This document shows, piece after piece, positions 7,338 to 14,070 of a DNA stretch of 56,044 bases; position 1 is the first letter of the stretch; every line of letters starts with the position of its first letter. The notes beneath the pieces are model-generated. The model was not told where the DNA came from. It ran no database searches and worked only from the letters and a program-made list of their open reading frames with translations. The position numbers were made by a program, and so were the translations under genes. Origin of the DNA: Hormoscilla sp. GUM202 (GTDB lineage: Bacteria; Cyanobacteriota; Cyanobacteriia; Cyanobacteriales; Desertifilaceae); assembly GCA_005518205.2 (NCBI GenBank), contig RFFC02000004.1, forward strand, positions 203,347 to 259,390, read 5' to 3'.

Positions 7338-9167
7338 ATGGAAACAGTAGCACATCAGGAGCAGTTACACAATTGGCAACAGAGAGTACAGCAGGAGTTG
7401 CAGTCGCGACTGTCTGCTGCGATGCAGGTGTGGTGCAAACTCCAGCAGGAAACCTTGCTAGTTTTGGTGCAACACGGGGCAGATCCGGTTGATAGGCAAC
7501 AAACCTTCCATATCCTACAGCAGGCCCTACTCGCCCAGCCTCTCCCTGCTGTCCGCCAGGTAAAAATGTTCCTGAGAGTCGCTGGGGAAAAGCAGCCTTA
7601 TGCCGATCTGGATTTTACCATTATCTCTCAGGTGGTGCCAGGAAAAGCGCAGCAGAACCGATCGGTTGTTATTCTGCCACGTCCCCAGTCAAGTTCTTCC
7701 TCAGGTCTCGGGGCCCAGCGCTGGGGTAGTTATATAATTAATCATCTCAAAATCAGTCGGCACCAGCGCTTGAGTTTGACAGGCAATCATCTGTTAAGGC
7801 AACAGAAAGTTTTAGCTAAAACTGATTCGCGATCGCGGGTTAGGCAGAAATCACGGCTTCCTCAATATAAGTTGGAGCTATTGCTGTTAGTAGCAGGGAT
7901 GGGGATTAGCATTGTGTCTTTCCTGGGGGCATTTTATGCTTTAACTCGTCCCTGCGCGATTGCGATCGGGGGGCGATGCGTTCCCATAGAAACAGCCTCG
8001 GAATTAATCTCTTCAGCAGCAGCAACCGCTGAGTCGGAAAAGAATACTGCCGGACTGAAATTAGCGCTAGAAAAATTGGTAACGGCGACGCAGGACTTGG
8101 AAAAGATTCCCCTCTGGTCGGGCCATCACGCTAGGGCCCAACAGATGTTAGAGAGTAACCAACGGCAGGCGCAGAATTTGGACTTGATGGTCAGGGCGAT
8201 GGATAAGGCCATGTCAGCGGCAATTATGAGTCAAGATCCGCCCCATCCTGTGGAAAAATGGCAAGAGATGAAGTTACTCTGGCAGCAGGCGATCGCCCTG
8301 CTATCAATCATAACTCCAGACAGCTACGTGCATGAACTGCGGTCGAAAAAACTTCAGGAATACGGGGCCAACTTGGTGGCGATCGATAAGCGATTGCAAT
8401 TAGAGAAAGAGGCCCTGGGACAACTAGAAGCAGCGAAGGAGTTAGCAAGCATTGCTTCAGCGCGTCAGGGAATAGCCCAAACTCTAGAAAATTGGATTCT
8501 AGTGCAAGCAACCTGGTCGGAAGCGGTAAATAAGCTGTCTGCTGTCAACAAAGGGACAATGGCCGCTCTAGAGGCCCAGCAGTTATGGGTAGCATATCAG
8601 TCGGGGTTGGCATCGGCACGCGATCGGCAAACGAGAGAGGAATTTTCTGCTACAACATACCAAGAAGCATTGAGATTAGCAAAACAAGCCAAAAGCTTCT
8701 CCGAACAGCAGGAATATGCGCAAGCGGTAAGCAACTGGCGTCTAGCCCTCACCTATGCCCAACAGGTACACAAAGACAGTTTTCACTATCCAGTTGCGCA
8801 ACGGCTAATCAGTTCCTACAGCGCTTCCCTAGCAGCAGCGGAAGTCAAATTAAGAGTCGCCCTAGTCTTAAAAACAGCCCGCGCCCATCTATCTCGTGCC
8901 TGTACGGGTATACCAACGATCTGCGAATATAATGTGACTGAAAATTTAATCACGGTGCAGTTGAAACCAGAATATGTCCGCGCGGTGAAAGAGACCTTTA
9001 TCACGGCGGGGAATAGGGGCGACTACGATACATTAGTAAACATGGACGAACATATGGACAGTTTGCGAGCGGCCCTGCAAGCGATCAGCGATAACGCAGA
9101 TATTCCCCTAGAACTATACGATCAATACGGTCAATTGAAGGGGTCTTACGAGCCGAATAGATCCTAG
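7338..9167 (+). CDS. Cyanobacterial hypothetical protein, single membrane span and coiled coils
   Basis: The 609-aa protein has three parts. Residues 1-175 are a soluble, basic N-terminal region. One hydrophobic span lies at about 178-200 (LLLLVAGMGISIVSFLGAFY). It is followed by CAIAIGGRCV, whose two cysteines could form a disulfide. A long, alanine/glutamine/lysine-rich helical region of about 400 residues follows, with heptad character and repeats of the LAKQAKSFSEQQEYAQAVSNW kind. The topology suggests a cytoplasmic N-terminus and a long periplasmic coiled domain, or the reverse. Similar proteins of unknown function occur in cyanobacteria. ATG 7338 gives the N-terminus METVAHQEQL. No function is proposed. 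Confidence 0.7.
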   Translation: METVAHQEQLHNWQQRVQQELQSRLSAAMQVWCKLQQETLLVLVQHGADPVDRQQTFHILQQALLAQPLPAVRQVKMFLRVAGEKQPYADLDFTIISQVVPGKAQQNRSVVILPRPQSSSSSGLGAQRWGSYIINHLKISRHQRLSLTGNHLLRQQKVLAKTDSRSRVRQKSRLPQYKLELLLLVAGMGISIVSFLGAFYALTRPCAIAIGGRCVPIETASELISSAAATAESEKNTAGLKLALEKLVTATQDLEKIPLWSGHHARAQQMLESNQRQAQNLDLMVRAMDKAMSAAIMSQDPPHPVEKWQEMKLLWQQAIALLSIITPDSYVHELRSKKLQEYGANLVAIDKRLQLEKEALGQLEAAKELASIASARQGIAQTLENWILVQATWSEAVNKLSAVNKGTMAALEAQQLWVAYQSGLASARDRQTREEFSATTYQEALRLAKQAKSFSEQQEYAQAVSNWRLALTYAQQVHKDSFHYPVAQRLISSYSASLAAAEVKLRVALVLKTARAHLSRACTGIPTICEYNVTENLITVQLKPEYVRAVKETFITAGNRGDYDTLVNMDEHMDSLRAALQAISDNADIPLELYDQYGQLKGSYEPNRS

Positions 9168-9273
9168 GACCGCTCCTCCTGTAGCCAGAAACCAGGGTTT
9201 AAAGTAATTACCTGGTTTCTCAATTGAAAAAACGATATAATTGCAGCAGATAGTCAATGACGAATTCGGTAAT

Positions 9274-9795
9274 ATGACTCAAGAGCTAATGGATTTAAGA
9301 ACGAGTATATTAGAGGGGCGTTACATGGATGCTTTAGCAATTGTCGATGAGCTAGAGGGAATGAGTAAACAGGCAGTATTGCGCAATATTGAATCATTTT
9401 TAATCAGGATGCTGATTCACTTGATTAAAAACCAAGTAGAAGAGCGATTAACTAATTCTTGGGCAGCTTCAATTAGAGATTCAGTACGAGAAATTCACAA
9501 GCTGAATCTCAAAGATAATAAAACCTCATATTACATTAAGTTGGATGAATGGCCGTCGGCGATCGAGGATGAACTGGAAGCTGCGATCGCGACAGCGAGT
9601 GTGGAAGTTAGCAATGGTGCATACAGTCCATCTCAACTTTCAGAAATGGTGGATAGAAGTGAGATAATGCAAAGGGCTGAGAGTTTACTATATCTGACAT
9701 ACAGCCATTCCAAAAAGGAGTTACCCCTAGTTATAAATGATTATTTAACTCAGTTACCAGGGGGCGAAGATTGGCACAAAGGTAAACAAAGATGA
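9274..9795 (+). CDS. DUF29 family protein
   Basis: I use ATG 9274; an in-frame TTG at 9241 would add 11 residues. The 173-aa protein has the DUF29 pattern: an N-terminal LRTSILEGRYMDALAIVDEL, then GMSKQAVLRNIESFLIRMLI with HLIKNQ, and SWAASIRDSVREI. DUF29 proteins are abundant in cyanobacteria and have no established function. Family members carry the 'E-E-I/L' helix and the 'L-x-H-L-L-K' helix seen here. The C-terminal third (ELEAAIATASVEVSNG onward) diverges from the usual YRDARXLA ending. No neighbours suggest an operon. Confidence 0.75.
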   Translation: MTQELMDLRTSILEGRYMDALAIVDELEGMSKQAVLRNIESFLIRMLIHLIKNQVEERLTNSWAASIRDSVREIHKLNLKDNKTSYYIKLDEWPSAIEDELEAAIATASVEVSNGAYSPSQLSEMVDRSEIMQRAESLLYLTYSHSKKELPLVINDYLTQLPGGEDWHKGKQR

Positions 9796-9824
9796 GCAAA
9801 AGTCCTTTCATTCTCTTATTGTGC

Positions 9825-10220
9825 AACCCCATAATCGCTAATTTTTATTTTTGTAAAAAAATCTCAAAAAATAGTTGACAATCTCAAAATTTATGCGATC
9901 ACAAATATGGCGTTTATCGACTTGTAATAAGCTAATTTTCTGTAGAGACGCGCGTGCTTGCATCTCTACAGTTTTTGTGGAGATTGTTAGAGGAAATTGC
10001 GAATTGTTTCTCGTTCCCTGAGTCTGGTAATGCCATCCATTATTGTGCAACTTCATAATCGCGAATTTTTTATTAATTTTTCTCAAAAAAATATCAAACT
10101 GGGGTTGACAATAACAGAATTGATGTTATGATAAAGATGTACATCAGCTTATTACAAGTCAATTTTCTGTAGAGATGCTTACCGTTCGCCTCTCTACATT
10201 TCTTGTGGGGATTGTTAGGT
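9825..10220. repeat. Two direct copies of a promoter/hairpin element with a 15-bp inverted core
   Basis: Copy A (about 9825-9990) and copy B (about 10039-10220) share, in order: TATTGTGCAA, CATAATCGC, an AT-rich stretch with CTCAAAAA, TTGACAAT, a 15-bp box, AATTTTCTGTAGAGA, a hairpin closing with CTCTACA, and GAGATTGTTAG or GGGATTGTTAG. The 15-bp box is GACTTGTAATAAGCT in A (9919-9933) and its exact reverse complement AGCTTATTACAAGTC in B (10146-10160), although the flanks are in direct orientation. The TGTAGAGA...TCTCTACA hairpins could end short transcripts. No protein is encoded. The pair may specify small RNAs. Confidence 0.7.
10105..10132 (+). promoter_or_regulatory. Putative promoter in copy B of the duplicated element
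   Basis: TTGACA at 10105-10110 and TATGAT at 10127-10132 are separated by 16 bases, close to the sigma-70 consensus. About 35 bases downstream lies a TGTAGAGA/TCTCTACA hairpin and no open reading frame, as expected for a small RNA gene. The equivalent TTGACA in copy A is at 9875-9880, but its -10 is poor. Confidence 0.45.
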
Positions 10221-10290
10221 CTAAGCGGTCGCTTAGAAACCGGGTTTCTGCTGTAGTTAGATATTAATGATATGACCAGAGAAACCCGGT

Positions 10291-10725
10291 TTATTGACCG
10301 ACGTTCTCGAATGAACTTGGGACTTTTTGGGAAGCGACTACAGTCTCCTTAATTTTATCCGCCAAAGCGGGAACATCATAGTTAGCTTGCTTGCCAAATT
10401 CTGGGTCTTCTTTCGCTAATGCTCTTAAAGCCTCTCCATCGGTTCTGTAACCCCTCACGTCCTGAATTGTTTGCAGTCGCTTAGGAGCAATTAACCAATT
10501 TTTACCTGTAAAGGTTATCGACCATTCTACATTACCTTGGAAAGATTCCACCGCCTTGATTATCAAGGATTCTAATTCTGCATGGCGCTGTTTATATCGC
10601 CATGCGCTGAAAGGCGGACGAGAGAGTCTCTCATCTTTGCCACAAACTGCTTTACACCTTACCCATTCAAGTTCTCCCCAAGTTTTGAGAACATCGATAA
10701 TTTCAAAGCCAGTTATCGTTGTCAT
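10291..10725 (-). CDS. Putative immunity protein of the papain-fold toxin
   Basis: The 144-aa protein (MTTITGFEIIDVLKTWGELE...) is not a named family to me. It is acidic/basic mixed, with a central FSAWRYKQRHAELESLIIKA and an IQDVRGYRTDGEALRALAKE segment. Its ATG overlaps the end of the upstream toxin gene by 4 bases, which is typical of a toxin-immunity pair. A second, dead copy of the same gene lies on the other side of the toxin (11125-11547); duplicated immunity genes are a hallmark of polymorphic toxin loci. The immunity role is therefore inferred from context, not from a motif. Confidence 0.65.
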   Translation of the reverse strand: MTTITGFEIIDVLKTWGELEWVRCKAVCGKDERLSRPPFSAWRYKQRHAELESLIIKAVESFQGNVEWSITFTGKNWLIAPKRLQTIQDVRGYRTDGEALRALAKEDPEFGKQANYDVPALADKIKETVVASQKVPSSFENVGQ

Positions 10726-11204
10726 TGAATCTGTGCTCCTGGATTAAGATATTTAATTAAAGTTTGCCATTCTTTCATCAATATTGGCCGATCGTTTAAT
10801 CTCGGATCGAAGACGTACCGACCATCGGTATAGACTTCATGGTAGATAAATCCTGGTTCTATTTCACCGTCCTCTAGAAGAGTCAGTGTATTACCAACTG
10901 GGGGGTCTATACGCAGAATTTTACCCCGATCGCCTGCTGCTGATAAAATATCTTCAGCAATTTCTGAACAGTCTGTACCTGGACTATAACTGATGCGACC
11001 CATTGCCGTTGTGGCGTCGGGGTTTGGCGGTCTTTTTTTAGGGGGAGTGAATTGTCTTTCTAACCCGGGAATGCCCCTTTGACTTTCGATTCTACCAAAA
11101 CGAGCGAAAAACCTCCACAAGCTTCTAATGATAAACAAATTGCCTCCAACTATAATCACTGTGGACAGTCTCCTTAATTTTATCCGCCAAAGCGGTAACA
11201 TCAT
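10722..11204 (-). CDS. Papain-fold toxin domain protein (orphan toxin cassette)
   Basis: The C-terminal about 90 residues carry a papain-like toxin pattern. The catalytic cysteine is in SPGTDCSEIAEDIL, followed by a glycine-rich middle, the histidine in GFIYHEVYTDGRYVFDP, and an acid/W segment (LNDRPILMKEWQ). Such Tox-PL domains act as proteases or glutamine deamidases at the tips of large secreted toxins. Here only a short N-terminal part remains, with a hydrophobic segment VIIVGGNLFIIRSLW. Its first 13 codons are antiparallel or out-of-frame sequence of the neighbouring immunity pseudogene, so the true start is uncertain and the GTG near 11160 is an alternative. It looks like a silent cassette swapped in by recombination rather than a complete toxin. 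Confidence 0.6.
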   Translation of the reverse strand: MMLPLWRIKLRRLSTVIIVGGNLFIIRSLWRFFARFGRIESQRGIPGLERQFTPPKKRPPNPDATTAMGRISYSPGTDCSEIAEDILSAAGDRGKILRIDPPVGNTLTLLEDGEIEPGFIYHEVYTDGRYVFDPRLNDRPILMKEWQTLIKYLNPGAQIQ

Positions 11205-11547
11205 AGTTAGCTTGCTTACTAAATTCAGGGTCTTCTTTCGCTAATGATATTAAAGCTTCTCCATAAGTTCTGTAACCCCTCACGTCCTGAATTGTTTGCA
11301 GTCGCTTGGGAGCAATTACCCAATTTTTACCTGTGAAGGTTATCGACCATTCTACATTACCTTGGAAAGATTCTACTGCCTTGACGATCGATTATTCCAA
11401 TTCTGGATGGCACTGTTGATATCGCCAAGCGCTGAAAGGCGGGTATGACAGTTCATCTTCATCATTAACTAAACCACACCTTCCCCATTCCATTTCTGCA
11501 AAAGTACGGACGACTTCCATTATTTATTTGCCTGTTATTGTTCTCAT
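11125..11547 (-). pseudogene. Degenerate second copy of the immunity gene
   Basis: The DNA closely matches the intact immunity gene at 10291-10725 over nearly its whole length. Conserved segments include PPFSAWRY, VESFQGNVEWSI, QTIQDVRGYRT, and ALADKIKETV. It contains at least two stop codons: a TAA at codon 8 after MRTITGK, and a TAA after the HPELE segment. Its 3' end runs on as HSDYSWRQFVYH and overlaps the toxin start region. Gene order on the minus strand is dead immunity, toxin, live immunity. Confidence 0.8.
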
Positions 11548-11616
11548 AAATTGCTGCTAAATCATTCATATATTAATGAAAATCAGCTGATTTTTTAATC
11601 TCGGATAGAAAACGTA

Positions 11617-11693
11617 CCTACGAACGGGGAAGCACTAAAGTGCTTACTACGAACGGGGAAGCCGGGGAAGCACTAAAGTGCTTACTACGGAAC
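11617..11693. repeat. GTTCGTAGTAA-family palindromes
   Basis: Two copies of AAGCACTAAAGTGCTTACTAC are separated by GAACGGGGAAGCCGGGG; the first is preceded by CTACGAACGGGG. The second copy provides the last codons and stop of the truncated trypsin gene, so the repeat lies exactly at the truncation point. Confidence 0.85.
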
Positions 11694-11933
11694 TGGATCC
11701 TCCAATCTCAAAACTGCCCAATCAAGATAAGTTTCGGCTTGGCATTTCTCAATTATTGCCTTGTAGTTCCGATCTTGCCAGAACAAGTCAACAGGCAGGT
11801 TCCCAGCCTTTTTTACAGTATGGGCACAGGTAAGGATCCACCCAGGAGCCACAAAGAAACCTGTTCCCCGATCGCCTGCTACGCTTAAGCGGAGGGTGCA
11901 TTGCTGCAAGAGTTTGTCTAATTGCATTTCCAT
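11685..11933 (-). pseudogene. Trypsin-like serine protease, N-terminal fragment
   Basis: The 82-residue frame contains the start of a chymotrypsin-fold protease: GDRGTGFFVAPGWILTCAHT, with the catalytic histidine in CAHT, and ETYLDWAVLRLE with the catalytic aspartate. The frame then stops at 11685, within a palindromic repeat, before the GDSGGP region with the nucleophilic serine. Normally this protease heads a long multidomain protein (NTPase, effector-associated domains) in cyanobacterial conflict systems. Its upstream partner here, 34 bp away, is a Trypco1 gene, as expected of that class. The remnant cannot be proteolytically active. Confidence 0.75.
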
Positions 11934-11967
11934 CTTCTAGATTTAACAACAGCCTTCCTTTGTGGAG

Positions 11968-12267
11968 TTAATTGCCCCACTCCAGGGTAATCTCTAAATT
12001 TCCCTTGCCAGAACCCTTGACAAGCAATGTTGTGAGTTCTCCAGATTCCAAAGTAACTTCTAATCCAAATTTGATGGTAGCTTTATCAGGTTTTGCTTCC
12101 TGCACCACACCTAGCATTTCCTTGGCCACTGCCCTGATTGTATCCGTGACCTGCTTAAAAGGTCGAGACCGGTCTGATATAGGCTGTTCTCCTCTGAGAG
12201 TCGCTTCCACACTCACCATCGTGCCGTCAGCCAGTTCTAGTGGAATAATCGTTGTCTGAGGTTCCAT
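11968..12267 (-). CDS. Trypco1 (trypsin-co-occurring domain, CU044_2847 family) protein
   Basis: The 99-aa protein has the Trypco1 pattern: a start of TTIIPLELADGTMVSVEAT, a helix FKQVTDTIRAVAKEMLGVVQ, then KATIKFGLEVTLESGELTT and a final GNLEITLEW. This small beta-rich domain is known to sit next to trypsin-like proteases in NTP-dependent conflict systems of multicellular bacteria and is thought to act as an adaptor or regulator. A GAGGAG RBS lies before ATG 12267. The adjacent protease is truncated, so this gene is probably an orphan. The family call is good; its molecular role is not established. Confidence 0.8.
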   Translation of the reverse strand: MEPQTTIIPLELADGTMVSVEATLRGEQPISDRSRPFKQVTDTIRAVAKEMLGVVQEAKPDKATIKFGLEVTLESGELTTLLVKGSGKGNLEITLEWGN

Positions 12268-12409
12268 GCGATCGCTCCTCGCGTGCTTGTGGTAGATTGT
12301 TTCAATGATAAACCTTTTGCTGCTGGTATGAACATCAGGGGCAGAAATAATTCCACCGTCCGGTGACAGTTACGATGGGCGATCGATGGACCATGAAAGA
12401 GCGAGCCTC

Positions 12410-13438
12410 CTAATTCAATTCATCGGGGTCTATCCCAAGTTCTTGTAGCCGACTGCGCAACATTTCTAATTGGGCCTTTGCTGCTTGAGCCTCTTGGGTT
12501 TGTGCATCGGCCCGTTGACGTTCCTTTTCGGCCCGTTGACGTTCCTCTTCGGCCCGTTGGCTTTCTGCATCGGCCCGTTGACGTTCCTTTTCGGCCCGTT
12601 GACGTTCCTCTTCGGCCCGTTGGTTTTGTGCTTCGGCCCGTTGACGTTCCTCTTCGGCCCGTTGGCTTTGTGCTTCGGCCCGTTGACGTTCCTCTTCCGC
12701 CCGTTGGCTTTGTGCTTCGGCCCGTTGGCTTTGTGCTTCGGCCCGTTGGCTTTGTGCTTCGGCCCGTTGGCGTTCGGCTTCGGCCCGTTGGCGTTCCGCT
12801 TCTGTCTGCAACCGTTCTTGGATAGCTGCCTCTGTGGGAGCCGGAACCAACTCTCCCGTTGCAGTCAAAAACCTCAGCTGTTCTTCTACTATTCCCAAAA
12901 ACAACTCTAGCTGTTCGCTCCACATCCAGCCCCGCTCATTCTGAGTTATTTCTACATATGTTCCCCCTGGCCCTGAAAGGCGAAATCCTTGAAACTCCAT
13001 GCTGTAGGGATCGAACCAAAAATATTCCGGCGTTCCGAATACATTCTGGTATAGTTCCCTCTTGGTAACCCTATCCGTTTCCGCCGTAGATTCTGATAGG
13101 ATTTCTATAATCAAATTTGGATACTTGTCATCTTCTTCCCAGACTACCCAACTTGTACGCTCTCTGAACTCCGTGTCCAATACTACAAAAAAATCCGGTC
13201 CCCGGAAGTGCTCGTTCCGGCGATGACGACTACTGTAATATATCGTCAAATTTCCGGCTGCAAAGAAATTGTTCCGTCGCTCTGGCGGGGCCTCCGGGCG
13301 ATCGCGCCACCACCACTCCAGGCACAACAGTAACAGGATGATTTGTTTGAGATGGCGATATGTTTCCAAGGGCGGTTCATCACTCAAAAATTTACTAGGC
13401 CGAGATTCTAGCACATCGGGCTTGCTACTTGCAATCAT
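12410..13438 (-). CDS. Uma2 family putative endonuclease with long C-terminal coiled coil
   Basis: Residues 1 to about 200 form a Uma2 (DUF820) domain, a PD-(D/E)XK-type fold, with RGPDFFVVLD and PNLIIEILSESTAETD carrying the acidic residues. Residues about 210-325 are near-perfect heptads of the QRAEAQS / QRAEEER / QRADAES type, encoded by a 21-bp direct repeat, and must form a long charged coiled coil. The protein ends LRSRLQELGIDPDEL. Uma2 genes are very numerous in cyanobacteria and their role is unsettled. The coiled coil may set oligomer length and, because the DNA repeat is regular, its length can change by slippage. Two other Uma2 genes lie in this window. Confidence 0.85.
   Translation of the reverse strand: MIASSKPDVLESRPSKFLSDEPPLETYRHLKQIILLLLCLEWWWRDRPEAPPERRNNFFAAGNLTIYYSSRHRRNEHFRGPDFFVVLDTEFRERTSWVVWEEDDKYPNLIIEILSESTAETDRVTKRELYQNVFGTPEYFWFDPYSMEFQGFRLSGPGGTYVEITQNERGWMWSEQLELFLGIVEEQLRFLTATGELVPAPTEAAIQERLQTEAERQRAEAERQRAEAQSQRAEAQSQRAEAQSQRAEEERQRAEAQSQRAEEERQRAEAQNQRAEEERQRAEKERQRADAESQRAEEERQRAEKERQRADAQTQEAQAAKAQLEMLRSRLQELGIDPDELN
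12487..12795. repeat. 21-bp coding repeat inside the Uma2 gene
   Basis: About 15 tandem copies of a 21-base unit built on TTCGGCCCGTTGGCTTTGTG / TTCGGCCCGTTGACGTTCC encode seven-residue coiled-coil heptads. Two main unit types alternate in higher-order blocks, which points to repeated duplication and homogenisation. Confidence 0.85.
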
Positions 13439-13557
13439 AGCTCTATCAACTCCAAACTCTGATCTCTAGTCTAGCAAAAGATTGGCGGCGGTGGTCATAT
13501 GCTCACCAAGTATCGCGAGGACTGTGTATTCCTAGTATATAATGTCACATTGTTGAC

Positions 13558-13686
13558 CTGTAGGGTGCATCCCGGTTTTGCAATATAGCCCCTGCGCAGC
13601 GGAGGGGGCCCGGAGCGTGGGCTTTGTATCTGTAGCCGGACCCTTTAGGGTTCGGGCGGCGACGCTTCTATGAGATGCACCCTACC
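13558..13686. repeat. About 125-bp palindromic element with GTAGGGTGCATC ends
   Basis: The element starts GTAGGGTGCATC and ends GATGCACCCTAC, an exact 12-bp terminal inverted repeat. Internally it has GC-rich hairpins around GGGGGCCCGGAGCG and ACCCTTTAGGGTTCGGGC. A partial second copy (GTAGGGGTGCATCTC, then CTTTTGTAATGTAGCC) lies at about 37781. It is non-coding and MITE-like. The rest of the 13439-13781 gap holds no gene that I can see. Confidence 0.6.
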
Positions 13687-13781
13687 TGTATATTGTCAGA
13701 TGTACCATATTTTTACCTGCGTTCAACCCCATACTGCTATAGTAAAAATGGAAGTAATAACCGAACACCACCGAATCTAAG

Positions 13782-14045
13782 ATGAAGCTAAAACATATAG
13801 AACTCGATGAATTTCGGGAGCGGATGACCGACTATTTATCCGGCAGGACACCGCTAGCAGTGGAACGGGATGGCGAAATCTTGGGCTTCTATTACCCGAA
13901 AAACAAGACAACGGAAAAAGAACTTAAACGCGCTGTCAAACAGTTAGAGCTTGCAGTCGATCGGGCATTGGCTGAAACTGGCATGACAGAAGATGAATTC
14001 GCCGATCTTTTTGACCTGAGCAAGCCTTTTCCCTACGATCGGTAG
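13782..14045 (+). CDS. Phd/YefM-like antitoxin (orphan)
   Basis: The 87-aa protein begins MKLKHIELDEFRERMTDYLS and has TPLAVERDGEILGFYYP, the beta-hairpin typical of Phd/YefM antitoxin N-termini. A charged helical C-terminus (LAETGMTEDEFADLFDLSKP) would bind and neutralise a toxin. Cyanobacterial genes of this type usually precede a PIN-domain RNase. Here only a few codons of such a PIN gene appear to follow, and the next gene is convergent at 14071. The antitoxin assignment is good, but the toxin has been lost. Confidence 0.75.
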   Translation: MKLKHIELDEFRERMTDYLSGRTPLAVERDGEILGFYYPKNKTTEKELKRAVKQLELAVDRALAETGMTEDEFADLFDLSKPFPYDR

Positions 14046-14070
14046 TTGATACCAACATTCTGAACCAAAC
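14042..14070 (+). pseudogene. Possible PIN-toxin stub
   Basis: Just out of frame with the antitoxin's stop, the DNA reads VVDTNILNQ, identical in pattern to the first strand of PIN-domain toxins (V-V-D-T-N-I-L, with the first metal-binding Asp). The similarity ends within nine codons, where the convergent DUF512 gene begins. This would be a toxin deleted almost to its first motif. The match is short, so it could be chance. Confidence 0.35.

Noticed and set aside
12420-12923. Long open frames in other frames of the Uma2 coiled coil
   Set aside because: They are shadow frames caused by the 21-bp repeat; the coiled-coil frame continues a recognisable Uma2 domain.
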